Shown piece by piece: positions 9,013-17,577 of a stretch of DNA of 64,000 nt; position 1 is the stretch's first letter; every line of letters starts with the position of its first letter. Source of the stretch: SM1-73 sp964588305. GTDB taxonomy: Bacteria > Zixibacteria > MSB-5A5 > SM1-73. The translations under genes and the position numbers were made by a program. Location of the stretch: the NCBI GenBank assembly GCA_964588305.1, contig CAZPOP010000008.1, positions 54,321-118,320 on the forward strand, written 5' to 3'. The notes beneath the pieces were generated by a model. That model did not search any database and was not told the DNA's origin. It was given only the letters and a program-made list of their open reading frames with translations.

Positions 9013-9362
9013 TCACTTTTCACTGAAAGAGAGCAGATTGCGAGTTTAGGAGCAAGGTTCGGCTTTTCATGCGCTCAACCCCACGTGAGGCGTCTTCTGG
9101 GTGCGGCGGAAGAGGAAACAAAAGAACTGCGAGGGGAGGTTAAAAGAGGCCGTAAAGCCAATCTGCCCGGAACAGTTAGAATCAGCTTCGGATTTTACAG
9201 CCCAAAGAGGAAATTAATCATTTAATTGATGCATCAAAAGGAATTTCCCGAAAGGAATTAGGAAGGAACTTCAGAATGGATGAAAAATCTGTAGGTCAAC
9301 CATGTCCGAAGGACTGGTTGACAGTTGCTTTTGACTTGTCAAGCAGGTTACGCCATGCTTGA
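9013..9362 (+). pseudogene. C-terminal remnant of a class V aminotransferase (cysteine-desulfurase family)
   Basis: Translating the plus strand from 9013 gives a C-terminal fragment of a PLP-dependent class V aminotransferase. It contains EQIASLGARFGFSCAQPHV, then RRLLG, and later NLPGTVRISFGFYS. These match the CAqP region and the 'lpGtvRiSfg.y' strand of SufS/CsdA-like proteins. At about 9200 a one-base deletion shifts the frame; in the new frame PKEEINHLIDASKGIS continues the same family pattern and runs to a TGA. An in-frame TGA lies just before the fragment, and the N-terminal 300 or so residues, including the PLP lysine, are absent. It is a decayed relic on the strand opposite to both neighbours. 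Confidence 0.75.
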
Positions 9363-9367
9363 CCTAC
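9291..9367. repeat. Nested inverted repeats at the rseP 3' side
   Basis: GTAGGTCAA (9291-9299) is matched by TTGACCTAC (9359-9367). Inside, GTCAACCA (9295-9302) and TGGTTGAC (9315-9322) form a hairpin extended by GTCC/GGAC around GAA. It lies just past the rseP stop on the minus strand and overlaps the end of the aminotransferase relic. A role in ending rseP transcription is possible, but there is no T-tract. Confidence 0.55.
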
Positions 9368-9376
9368 GCCTTGTGA

Positions 9377-10438
9377 CTATTTTATCAAACGAAGAAAGTC
9401 GTTATAAGTAATAAAGATGATCAGGAGGATCAAAAAGGCGAATCCGATCTGTTGCATGGCCGCACGCTGTTTTAAGGAGAGCGGCCGGCCCCTCATTTTC
9501 TCGATGCCCAAAAACAAGAGATGGCCGCCATCCAGGACGGGAATGGGGAGCACGTTTATCAGAGATAAATTGATCGACAAAAGCGCGGTGAAGGAAAGGA
9601 GGCTGACAAATCCAGCTCTAGCGGTCTGTCCCGCAACCTGAGCGATAAAGACGGGCCCACCCACCAGCTTAATGGATGCAGCTCCCGTAATGAGTCCAAT
9701 GATGAATTTGATTGTTTCCACCAGGATGAAGACGGCGGTGCTGATACCCTCTAAAAGCGATCTAAAGAAACCAACCTTAACTGTGGTATAGCTGGGGCCA
9801 ATGCCGATTTTCCCTACGTATTTAACCTCTCCGGTTTCGTCTAAGATTCTATCCTTGAAAGTGGTTATTGTGGCAGTGTGTTGTTCGCCATCTCTTATCC
9901 ACTTGACCTCCACCGGTTTTTCTACCTGTTGGTAAATAATTTCCGCCATTTCTTTGAAGGTAGCGACCTCGATTCCGTTGATGGAGATGATCCGGTCGTC
10001 CGGTTTAATTCCCGCCTCATCCGCCGGACCTCCAGCTGCCACCAGGCCAATCTGATTGGTGTCCTCATGAATTTCCTGTTTTCCGGCAAAGAATATTATG
10101 CCCCAGAAGATCAAGATAGCCAGGAGGAAATTCATAGCCGGACCCGCAAAAACCACTAAAGCCCGCGTGCCAACCGGCTTGGACATGAACTCCCATGGTT
10201 CACCCTTTATTTCCTTTTGATCCGGGTCCTCTCCTGCCATCTTCACATATCCTCCCAAGGGGACCCAGGATATGCAATATTCGGTATCCCCGATCTTCTT
10301 CCCGATGAGTTTGGGAGGAAACCCCAGTGAGAATCTTTCGACTCTGATTCCGGATTTCTTGGCGACCAAGAAATGTCCCAGCTCGTGAAAGAAAATCAGA
10401 ATTCCCAAAACGAATACGGTGGCTAATAATGTTGTCAT
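9377..10438 (-). CDS. rseP: RIP metalloprotease RseP (site-2 protease)
   Basis: A 353-residue intramembrane zinc protease of family M50 that cuts transmembrane anchors such as anti-sigma factors after a first cleavage by another protease. Visible features are HELGH (H18, E19, H22) in the first membrane helix, the GGYVKMAGED segment, one PDZ domain (about residues 115-200, GPADEAGIKPDDRIISING) and the second metal motif NVLPIPVLDGGHL near the C-terminus. E. coli RseP has two PDZ domains and about 450 residues; a single PDZ and about 350 residues is the common form elsewhere. It follows dxr with a 79-base gap on the same strand, a neighbourhood conserved in many bacteria. The start ATG has AGGA upstream. 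Confidence 0.96.
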   Translation of the reverse strand: MTTLLATVFVLGILIFFHELGHFLVAKKSGIRVERFSLGFPPKLIGKKIGDTEYCISWVPLGGYVKMAGEDPDQKEIKGEPWEFMSKPVGTRALVVFAGPAMNFLLAILIFWGIIFFAGKQEIHEDTNQIGLVAAGGPADEAGIKPDDRIISINGIEVATFKEMAEIIYQQVEKPVEVKWIRDGEQHTATITTFKDRILDETGEVKYVGKIGIGPSYTTVKVGFFRSLLEGISTAVFILVETIKFIIGLITGAASIKLVGGPVFIAQVAGQTARAGFVSLLSFTALLSINLSLINVLPIPVLDGGHLLFLGIEKMRGRPLSLKQRAAMQQIGFAFLILLIIFITYNDFLRLIK

Positions 10439-10517
10439 AATCCTGCTCTTTATCTCCTTCGTCCCATAAAGCTAAGCCCCACGATGAACAGACATGTTTT
10501 GATACGGATTTGAAATG

Positions 10518-11678
10518 CTAAATGGTAACCTTTGACCTTAAACCGATAATTCTGTTTGCCTGCTCTCTTGACCATTCATCCGCACTCAGAATATCGTCCA
10601 GACCTGGTTTTCCCATCACCTTGTGATGATCTAATACCCGTTTCACCACTTCGTGGATTTCTATAAATGGCAGTTTCCGCTCCAAAAAAGCTTTCACTGC
10701 CCTTTCGTTAGCCGCATTCAGCACTGCAGGAGCTGTTCCTCCCATTTGCAGAGCTTGATAACAAATCCCCAAACAGGGGAATTTTTCCCGGTCAGGTTCC
10801 TCAAAGGTAAGGCCTCTTGTTTCGACTAAATCCAGAGGTTTGCTGTTGGTAAGTAGCCTTTCCGGATAGAACAAAGCATATTGGATGGGAATTTTCATGT
10901 CCGGGATGCTCATCTGGGCGATTAAAGATCCATCCACAAACTCGACCATGGAATGAACTACGGATTGAGGATGTATCAAGACCTTTATCTGGTCGATCGG
11001 CATGTCGAAGAGCCAACGGGCTTCGATTACCTCCAGTCCTTTGTTCATCAAAGTGGCTGAATCCACGGTGATTTTCCTTCCCATCTCCCAGTTGGGATGG
11101 GAGAGTGCCTCTTCTACCGTCACATTCCTCAAATCTTCCCTTTTCTTCCTGAGAAAGGGTCCGCCGGATGCAGTGAGAATCAAGCTTTTTACCTCGTTTT
11201 TCTTCCCGGTCAGAAGACATTGCAGGATAGCGGAATGTTCGCTGTCGATGGGTAGGATTTCTACGTTTTTCTCTTTGGCTTTTTGGATTAAGAGGTCCCC
11301 TGCCATGACCAGTGTTTCTTTGTTGGCAATAGCCAAGTCCTTCCCCGACTCGATAGCCTCAAAACTGGGCAGAAGACCGACAGATCCGACCAGAGCATTT
11401 ATGACCAAATCGACCTCGGGGGCAGAACACAGTCTTTTCAAGCCATCCACGCCAGAGAGAATCTCGATCTTGTCTTCTTTGGCGAACCTGTGAAAGCTCT
11501 CTTCGTCACTAATGGCTGCCTTCTTCGGCTTGAACCTCTTGATCTGTTCCCCCAACAGGCTCACATTGGTATTGGCAGAGAGTCCGAAAACGGAGAATCT
11601 ATCGGCAAACTCGGATAATACGCTCAATGTATTCCTGCCAATCGATCCGGTCGATCCCAACACAACCACGTTTTTCAT
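10518..11678 (-). CDS. dxr: 1-deoxy-D-xylulose 5-phosphate reductoisomerase
   Basis: Second step of the MEP isoprenoid pathway: DXP to 2-C-methyl-D-erythritol 4-phosphate with NADPH. The 386 residues match the family length. The N-terminal Rossmann motif is VVVLGSTGSIGRN. The metal ligands sit in LPIDSEHSA, with the flexible-loop and substrate motifs TASGGPF, SHPNWEMGRKITVDSATLMNKGLE and HPQSVVHSMVEF. The ATG follows AAGGATGA. It is the first gene of a dxr-rseP unit reading away from pfkA, and its promoter overlaps the divergent region. Confidence 0.97.
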   Translation of the reverse strand: MKNVVVLGSTGSIGRNTLSVLSEFADRFSVFGLSANTNVSLLGEQIKRFKPKKAAISDEESFHRFAKEDKIEILSGVDGLKRLCSAPEVDLVINALVGSVGLLPSFEAIESGKDLAIANKETLVMAGDLLIQKAKEKNVEILPIDSEHSAILQCLLTGKKNEVKSLILTASGGPFLRKKREDLRNVTVEEALSHPNWEMGRKITVDSATLMNKGLEVIEARWLFDMPIDQIKVLIHPQSVVHSMVEFVDGSLIAQMSIPDMKIPIQYALFYPERLLTNSKPLDLVETRGLTFEEPDREKFPCLGICYQALQMGGTAPAVLNAANERAVKAFLERKLPFIEIHEVVKRVLDHHKVMGKPGLDDILSADEWSREQANRIIGLRSKVTI

Positions 11679-11701
11679 AGAAATATCATCCTTTCGATTT
11701 T

Positions 11702-11730
11702 AATATAAAATTGACTTGCATTTAATGCAA
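11702..11730 (-). promoter_or_regulatory. Promoter of dxr-rseP
   Basis: Minus strand TTGCAT, 17-base spacer, TATATT, about 24 bases before the dxr ATG. The -35 lies inside a near-palindrome, CTTGCATT/AATGCAAG (11715-11731), which could be an operator. Confidence 0.5.
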
Positions 11731-11780
11731 GCCTTTTGTTACTTTAAAAATGCTTGATTGAATTACCGTTCCGAAGTATC

Positions 11781-11810
11781 TTGAGTTTGTTAAAACCGTG
11801 AAAGTATATT
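11781..11810 (+). promoter_or_regulatory. Candidate promoter of pfkA
   Basis: TTGAGT, 18-base spacer, TATATT, ending 30 bases before the pfkA ATG, in the divergent gap with dxr. Confidence 0.4.
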
Positions 11811-11840
11811 TGTCTTGACGAAAAAATACGGGAGCTGTGG

Positions 11841-12911
11841 ATGAAAAGGAAAAGGATAGGCATCCTGACGGGAGGAGGCGATTGTCCCGGGCTCAATGCG
11901 GCCATCCGGGCGGTCACCAAAACCGCCATCCACTGTTACAAGATGGAGGTGATCGGGATTGAGGATGGGTATGAGGGTTTGATCGAAAACAGGACCAGAA
12001 AATTGGAGAGCCAGGATGTCTCCGGAATATTGGCTCAAGGCGGCACCATACTGGGAACTTCTAATCGCGCCAATCCCTTTGCCTACGGAAAGGAGAAAAA
12101 AGACGTCTCCCAAAAGGTCTTGAGGAATTTTCGCAATCTGAACTTGGAGGCTTTGGTCTGCATCGGAGGAGATGGTACTTTGCACATCGCCCACGAATTG
12201 ATTCAGCTGGGAATGCCCATCGTGGGGATACCCAAGACCATTGACAACGACGTGGAGGCCACCGACTTCACCATCGGGTTTGACTCTGCCGTGGCCGTAG
12301 CAACCGAGGCCATCGATAATATCCATAGCACCGCCGAATCTCATCATCGGGTGATGATCATGGAGTTGATGGGAAGATATACCGGATGGGTGGCTTTGCA
12401 TGCAGGTGTGGCTGGAGGGGGAGACATAATCCTGATTCCGGAGATTCCCTACAGAATCGAAAGAATCTGTCGGGAGGTTAAAAGGAGAAGCCAAGTTGGA
12501 AAACGTTTCAGCATCATAGTGGTGGCAGAAGGGGTGAAGTTTGAAGATGAAGGGTTGGTGGTCAAAAGGAGGGTCAAAACCAGTACCGACCCGATTAGAC
12601 TGGGGGGGATAAGCTACAGAATTGCCCGACAGATAGAGGAACTGACGGGTCTCGAGACCAGGGTCATCATACTGGGACATCTCCAGCGCGGGGGCAAGCC
12701 AACCGATTTTGACAGGATATTAGCCACTCAACTCGGCAAAAAGGCTGTGGATATGATCCTGACTGAAGAATTCGGATACATGTCCAGTTTGCAATGCGGC
12801 CAGACGACTGCGGTGCCTATTGAATCCGCCATCAGGAGCCTCAAAAAGGTGGATTTATCTTCCCCTCTTGTCGAGGCAGCCAGAGCAGTGGGAACGTGTT
12901 TCGGTGATTGA
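11841..12911 (+). CDS. pfkA: 6-phosphofructokinase
   Basis: Phosphorylates fructose 6-phosphate to the 1,6-bisphosphate, the committing step of glycolysis. The 356 residues carry GGGDCPGLNA (phosphate loop), IGGDGTL and PKTIDNDVEATDFTIGFD with the catalytic Asp, plus MGRYTGW and the C-terminal LGHLQRGG. Phosphoryl-donor positions equivalent to E. coli 104 and 124 are Gly112 and Lys132. Gly at the first position favours ATP, while Lys at the second is typical of the mixed 'group III' clade that also contains PPi enzymes, so ATP use is likely but not certain. The ATG has GGGAG upstream. Probably monocistronic, or followed by the protease gene after 111 bases. Confidence 0.94.
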   Translation: MKRKRIGILTGGGDCPGLNAAIRAVTKTAIHCYKMEVIGIEDGYEGLIENRTRKLESQDVSGILAQGGTILGTSNRANPFAYGKEKKDVSQKVLRNFRNLNLEALVCIGGDGTLHIAHELIQLGMPIVGIPKTIDNDVEATDFTIGFDSAVAVATEAIDNIHSTAESHHRVMIMELMGRYTGWVALHAGVAGGGDIILIPEIPYRIERICREVKRRSQVGKRFSIIVVAEGVKFEDEGLVVKRRVKTSTDPIRLGGISYRIARQIEELTGLETRVIILGHLQRGGKPTDFDRILATQLGKKAVDMILTEEFGYMSSLQCGQTTAVPIESAIRSLKKVDLSSPLVEAARAVGTCFGD

Positions 12912-13022
12912 GATGGATGAATCAGTTTAGGCGAAGAAGTTGGTACTTCGTCGAGTTTGGATGAATATCCGTATCTTTTCAGGATCTGCATTAATGTTTT
13001 GGTTTGGAGAAAAAGGAGAGTG

Positions 13023-15482
13023 ATGAAGATGTCTAAGAAAACGGATTTCGAAGAGGTTCCCATAGAGAAACTGCGATGGAGATGTGATCCGGAGAGTCTG
13101 AAGCTTGCTTCGACTGATGACGTGGAGCCCTGCGACTGGATCATTGGGCAGGATCGGGCGGTGAAGGCCATCAAACTGGGCCTGGACATAGAAAGCGTTG
13201 GGTATAACATCTTCGTGGCCGGCTTTGTGGGCACCGGAAGATTGACCACCATCAAGCTGTTTTTGGAAAAACTGGCGAAAAAGAAAAAGCGTCCGGACGA
13301 CAAGTGCTACGTTAACAACTTCAAAAACCCCGACATGCCCAGGATCGTAAGTTTGTCTGCGGGTCAGGGCAGGGCGTTCAAACGGGAGATGGAGAATCTG
13401 ATCCTCTCGCTCAAGAAAAACATCCCCGCGGTGTTCGAAAGTGAGCAGTATCAGGAGAGGAGGAGCGAGCTGGTAAAAGAGTCCGAAGATGGTCAAAAAG
13501 CCATTCTGCAGGAATTCGACGACCAGGTGAAAAAAGAGGGTTTCGCTGTGGTTCAGCTCAAGATGGGTCCTTTCGTCAAGCCGGATATCCAGCCTTTGGT
13601 CGACGGCAAGCCCACCAGCCTTACCAGACTGGAGAAACAAGTGAAGGAGGGCAAGTTCCCCGAGGAGCAATTCAAAGCCCTCGGGGCGAAGTACTTGGCC
13701 TTAGGGAAGCTGATGGATGATGTGTTCAAGGAAGGGAAGGAAATAGTGAAAGAGTTTGAAAAGGCGCTTCAGACTTTGGATCAGGAGATTATCTTCCCTC
13801 TGATACGGGAGTCGGTCAAGGAAATAAAAGTCAAATATGAAAATGAAAAGATTCAAAACTATTTGCAGGAGGTGGAAGAAAGTCTGATCGACAACCTGGA
13901 CAGATTCAGGCGGCAAAAGGAGGAGCCTCCCCCGGTGCCCATCCTTGGACCGCCTCCGGGCAAAGGTGAAGATGATTTCTTGGAGTACCAGGTCAACGTG
14001 CTTGTGGACAACTCGGAAACCAAGAGGGCTCCGGTAGTAATAGAGACCACTCCCTCCTATAGAAACCTCTTTGGTACAATTGAAAGAACTTCGGATAGGC
14101 TGGGGATGTGGAAGACCGATTTCACGAAGATCAAAGCTGGTTCACTTCTGCGGGCCAATGGAGGTTACCTGGTGGTCAATGCGCTGGATGCCCTGGTAGA
14201 ACCTGGGGTCTGGCCAGCTCTCAAACGTACCCTTCGGCACGGGGTAATTGAGATTCAAGCCTTTGATCCTTTCTATTTCATGGGTACCTCTGCTTTGAAG
14301 CCAGAGCCGGTCGATCTAGAAGTGAAAGTGGTCATGATCGGAGACAGTTTCTTATACCATTTGCTCTATTACCGGGACGCGGATTTCAAAAAGATATTCA
14401 AGGTGAAAGCCGACTTCGACTCGGTCATGCCCAAGGACGAGACCAACGTTCATCAATATGCTTGTTTCATGAAGAAGATATGCGACGATGACAAGCTCTT
14501 GCCCTTCGACAAAGGTGGAGTGGGCGCGGTGGTGGAGTATGGGGTCAGGGTCGCCGGCAAACAGAAAAAGTTGTCGACCAGATTCACCATAATAGCGGAT
14601 CTGGTCCGGGAGGCAAGTTATTGGGCAAGCAATGCCAAGAGCAAACAGGTGACGCGGGAGCACGTGGAAAAGGCCATTGATGAGTGGATAGAAAGGGTCA
14701 GCCTGCCCGAGGATAAGATTCAGGAGATGATCGAAGAGGGCATCATTATGATAGATTCGCAAGGAGAGGTTGTGGGACAGATAAATGGGCTCTCGGTGTA
14801 CGATTTGGGGGAATACGCTTTTGGGAAGCCCACCCGAATCACTGCCCGTACCTCCATGGGAAGAGCCGGGGTGATAAATATCGAAAGGGAAGCTGATCTG
14901 AGTGGACGAACCCACAACAAGGGAGTTTTGATTTTAGCAGGGTACCTGAGAGGTAAATACGCGCAGCAGAAGCCTCTGACTATGAGCGCCAGCTTGTGCT
15001 TTGAGCAGTCTTATTCGGGCGTGGAAGGAGACAGTGCCTCATCTACCGAAGTATACGCCATTCTCTCCAGCTTGTCAGGACTTCCCTTGAGGCAGGATGT
15101 TGCCGTTACCGGTTCCATAAATCAAAAGGGAGAAATCCAGCCGATTGGCGGGGTGAATGAAAAGATCGAGGGTTTCTATGAGGTGTGTAAAGCCAAGGGT
15201 TTGACCGGAACTCAGGGAGTGATAATTCCCCATCAGAATGTGGATGGTCTGATGCTAAAAAGAGAGTTGGTGGAGGCAGTAAAGGAGGGTAAATTCCGCA
15301 TCTTCCCGGTTAAAACGGTCGATCAAGGTATAGAGATTCTTGGCGGAGTAAAAGCGGGTGAAAGAAAAGAGGATGGAGCTTTCGAAGAAGAAAGCGTGAA
15401 CTTTCTGGTGGACAGACAACTCAGGGCATACGCCGAAGGATGGAAGGAGTTTGCACGGGGAGAGATGCCCCCCGAGAAATGA
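13023..15482 (+). CDS. Lon-related ATP-dependent serine protease (AAA_32 type)
   Basis: About 819 residues. The N-terminal half has the degenerate P-loop of this family (IGQDRAVKAIKLGL, then GFVGTGRLTT) and a long coiled-coil insertion. A central AAA core contains GGYLVVNALD. The C-terminal Lon protease domain has the serine in EGDSASSTEVYAILS and the lysine in INQKGEIQPIGGVNEKIEGF. This is the PF13654-type Lon-like protease rather than classical LonA, and it probably degrades misfolded or regulatory proteins in the cytoplasm. I start it at the ATG 4-5 bases after AAAAGGAG; upstream frame codons lack a good start. A hairpin 52 bases after the stop may end transcription. Confidence 0.92.
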   Translation: MKMSKKTDFEEVPIEKLRWRCDPESLKLASTDDVEPCDWIIGQDRAVKAIKLGLDIESVGYNIFVAGFVGTGRLTTIKLFLEKLAKKKKRPDDKCYVNNFKNPDMPRIVSLSAGQGRAFKREMENLILSLKKNIPAVFESEQYQERRSELVKESEDGQKAILQEFDDQVKKEGFAVVQLKMGPFVKPDIQPLVDGKPTSLTRLEKQVKEGKFPEEQFKALGAKYLALGKLMDDVFKEGKEIVKEFEKALQTLDQEIIFPLIRESVKEIKVKYENEKIQNYLQEVEESLIDNLDRFRRQKEEPPPVPILGPPPGKGEDDFLEYQVNVLVDNSETKRAPVVIETTPSYRNLFGTIERTSDRLGMWKTDFTKIKAGSLLRANGGYLVVNALDALVEPGVWPALKRTLRHGVIEIQAFDPFYFMGTSALKPEPVDLEVKVVMIGDSFLYHLLYYRDADFKKIFKVKADFDSVMPKDETNVHQYACFMKKICDDDKLLPFDKGGVGAVVEYGVRVAGKQKKLSTRFTIIADLVREASYWASNAKSKQVTREHVEKAIDEWIERVSLPEDKIQEMIEEGIIMIDSQGEVVGQINGLSVYDLGEYAFGKPTRITARTSMGRAGVINIEREADLSGRTHNKGVLILAGYLRGKYAQQKPLTMSASLCFEQSYSGVEGDSASSTEVYAILSSLSGLPLRQDVAVTGSINQKGEIQPIGGVNEKIEGFYEVCKAKGLTGTQGVIIPHQNVDGLMLKRELVEAVKEGKFRIFPVKTVDQGIEILGGVKAGERKEDGAFEEESVNFLVDRQLRAYAEGWKEFARGEMPPEK

Positions 15483-15533
15483 AACGATCCGCTTCGTGCG
15501 TTATAAACGCAAGACGAAATGGTTTAGCTCACC

Positions 15534-15690
15534 CCCTGTTTCCCCCTCTCCACAAACAGGGTGTCTCATAATCATGTTTTGACTTTGTAGCCGCCCATAT
15601 GGGCGTAAGCTGTCGGAATTCAACAAATGGTTTTCGCAGACTAAAGTCTGCGCCTACAAAAAACCGAATTATGACACCGTCTCAAAGTAG
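15534..15690. repeat. Cluster of palindromes resembling a small inverted-repeat element
   Basis: Contains CCCTGTTT/AAACAGGG (15534-15541 and 15554-15561), the perfect palindrome CGCCCATATGGGCG (15592-15605) and CGCAGACTAAAGTCTGCG (15635-15652). TGTAGCCGC and GCGCCTACA partly pair around them. The outer parts GGTGTCTCATAATC and GAATTATGACACCGTCTC are imperfect inverted repeats. There is no ORF. It may be a decayed MITE-like element; the first hairpin could also terminate the protease gene. Confidence 0.5.
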
Positions 15691-15719
15691 AGAGGGGCAC
15701 AGCAGGGAGGGGTTCTTTA

Positions 15720-16262
15720 TCAACACCCTGGCGGCGACGTGCCAAGAAACAGATAGTTGATGATTAATAGGACATCTGCAACGTCGACTATCCCATCGCA
15801 GGTGGCATCTCCGGCTTCCATGGGGCAGGGCGCAGATGTACCGAGGAAGAGATAGTTTATCAGATATAGAACGTCGGCCACGTCGATCAGTCCATCCCCG
15901 GTGGCATCTCCATGCATAACATAGGATGCATGAGCATAGCCTGCCTGCACCACGTAGTTGTCGCTTTGTGAGATTCCGCCGGCTGACGGTTGACCTCCGG
16001 AGTTGACCGGAATCCTGTAATTATCCGATTCTGATTCTCCTCCAAAGCCGTCGAGAACATCTGTCACCAGCAGGTATCCTTGCTTGGAGCCAGTTCGCGC
16101 CGATGTCCGCGGAATGTTTGCCGGGGTTGGCCTGATTTCAGTCGCCGCCTTCGGCTTGATTTTCGCCGGCTGGACTTGCTTATCTGATTCCGCTTGCACC
16201 ACCACTCCCGCAAATAGCGCCACAGCCACAATAAATATCATTCCCAATTTGATTTTATTCAT
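15720..16262 (-). CDS. Exported protein with a C-terminal dockerin-like domain
   Basis: About 180 residues with a signal peptide (MNKIKLGMIFIVAVALFAG). A short middle segment (YLLVTDVLDGFGGESESDNY, then YVVQAGYAH) occurs in many exported proteins of candidate phyla. Two calcium-binding dockerin-type half repeats follow at the C-terminus: GDATGDGLIDVADVLYLINY and GDATCDGIVDVADVLLIINY. The start used has AAGGAG upstream; a start 11 codons earlier would overlap the stop of the preceding gene as ATGA. Dockerin-like modules mediate cell-surface or complex attachment in cellulosomal bacteria; whether this one binds a cohesin is unknown. It follows the head-fibre-like exported protein and is probably co-transcribed with it. 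Confidence 0.8.
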   Translation of the reverse strand: MNKIKLGMIFIVAVALFAGVVVQAESDKQVQPAKIKPKAATEIRPTPANIPRTSARTGSKQGYLLVTDVLDGFGGESESDNYRIPVNSGGQPSAGGISQSDNYVVQAGYAHASYVMHGDATGDGLIDVADVLYLINYLFLGTSAPCPMEAGDATCDGIVDVADVLLIINYLFLGTSPPGC

Positions 16263-16291
16263 TTCAGCTTTCTCCTTTTGCAGGTGGCAGT

Positions 16292-17440
16292 TCATTTTGT
16301 AACCCAGGCACCGTTTTCATAGAAGTTGAACTGGTTCGTAGTTGTATTATAAATAATCATACCATTCACCGCGGTTAGGGTGTCTCTTTGGGCAGTGGTC
16401 ATCCTCGGCACGATGAATGCCCCTGTACTTGAGCTAACGTCCAATGCTCCTTGGGGACTCGTCGTCCCGATGCCGACATTGCCATCTTCTGTGATAATTA
16501 CCCTATTCTCCGGTGTTGATGAACCGGATGGCGTAGTCATGAACCGCAGGTCGGCGCCGGCACTGCCTGGAGCCCACTCTTCTACTGCTGACGCTTTTAT
16601 CTGTGCACCCACCTGATTGTCCCCGTCTGCTCCATAGAACTTAATCTCACCCAAAGCGTCGCCAGACTCAATAGTCATATCAGGATTGGTAATTGCCAAC
16701 TTGCCGCCGCCTGGGTAGGCTGCGATATCTAGGTTTTCCCTCGGCGATGTCCCGATGCCGACCTTTCCACCCCCTGGGAGAAGATAAATCTCGCCGTCGA
16801 CTGTGAAGGCTGCACGAGTCACAGATCCATACGGGTTCCTTTGAAGAATCTGCAAATTCTGGTTATCAACGCGATTTGACCCCACGAACCAGGTAGTATC
16901 CCTGCCGTGATCAAAGCATACATAGACACTTTGATCCCCCTTGAGATGCAATTTTGCAGCCGGATCCGACGTTCCAATACCGACATAATCCGTACTGGTC
17001 TCCAGTCTAACAACTGTACCGTCATCAACCCAGCCCGATCCCGGACCGCCATCTACGGCCCCCGCCCGGTAAGCATAAGCCACACTCACCATCGGCTTCA
17101 AAGGTCTCATCTCATCATCAGATTCTACCTGAACGCCCAGGTATTTGATGTTTCCATCAAAGACCGTATCAGGTATAGGATTTACACTGCCCAAAAGAAC
17201 ATTGAAGATTCCCTCCTTTACTATCACACTATCTTGGTCCTCAGTCCAATCTTGAACCGTACCCTGATCGTCAGAATAGATGGTAAAGGTCATAGAGACC
17301 GTGTCATTAAGACAACCACCTTGTGCGGTGGTCAGCTTCCCCTGATAATTGATCATGTGGGGGACGTCAGCAGATGAAATACAACAAAGGAAAAACACTA
17401 CTGTCCCCATCACCAGAAAAACAAAACTTGTGCGTGCCAT
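16292..17440 (-). CDS. Exported fibre-like protein with repeats resembling phage tail fibres
   Basis: About 382 residues. The signal peptide (SFVFLVMGTVVFFLCCISSA) is followed by VPHMINYQGKLT, a common start of exported fibre-type proteins in environmental genomes. The rest holds repeated VGIGTSDPAAKLHLKG, KVGIGTSPRENLDI and NVGIGTTSPQGALDV units, ending in IVPRMTTAQRDTL and FYENGAWVTK. Such 'GIGTTSP' repeats occur before chaperone-like domains in tail fibres and in secreted adhesins. The start is the ATG seven bases after AAAGGAG. A surface structural or adhesive role is inference. Directly upstream of the dockerin-like gene. Confidence 0.75.
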   Translation of the reverse strand: MARTSFVFLVMGTVVFFLCCISSADVPHMINYQGKLTTAQGGCLNDTVSMTFTIYSDDQGTVQDWTEDQDSVIVKEGIFNVLLGSVNPIPDTVFDGNIKYLGVQVESDDEMRPLKPMVSVAYAYRAGAVDGGPGSGWVDDGTVVRLETSTDYVGIGTSDPAAKLHLKGDQSVYVCFDHGRDTTWFVGSNRVDNQNLQILQRNPYGSVTRAAFTVDGEIYLLPGGGKVGIGTSPRENLDIAAYPGGGKLAITNPDMTIESGDALGEIKFYGADGDNQVGAQIKASAVEEWAPGSAGADLRFMTTPSGSSTPENRVIITEDGNVGIGTTSPQGALDVSSSTGAFIVPRMTTAQRDTLTAVNGMIIYNTTTNQFNFYENGAWVTK

Positions 17441-17476
17441 CACGCAACTCCTTTCATTTGAAGGTTCAATTGCTCT

Positions 17477-17577
17477 AGGAGTGCGAAAGCTTGTCCCAAG
17501 ATCCCGCTTTGCGGGGCTTTCGCGATTTCCTTTTGAGTCTCTCCCAGAGAACCGCACCAGCAAGCTGGTGCACTCCT
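17477..17577. repeat. Inverted-repeat-bounded element with nested palindromes
   Basis: AGGAGTGC (17477-17484) and GCACTCCT (17570-17577) bound a 101-base segment. Inside, GCGAAAGC (17483-17490) pairs with GCTTTCGC (17516-17523) and itself encloses CCCGCTTTGCGGG (17503-17515). A third palindrome, GCACCAGCAAGCTGGTGC, lies at 17554-17571. It sits in the leader of the fibre-like gene. Confidence 0.65.

Noticed and set aside
9013..9362. Aminotransferase fragment as an intact small gene
   Set aside because: It begins after an in-frame TGA, has no start codon, lacks the PLP lysine half and contains a frameshift.
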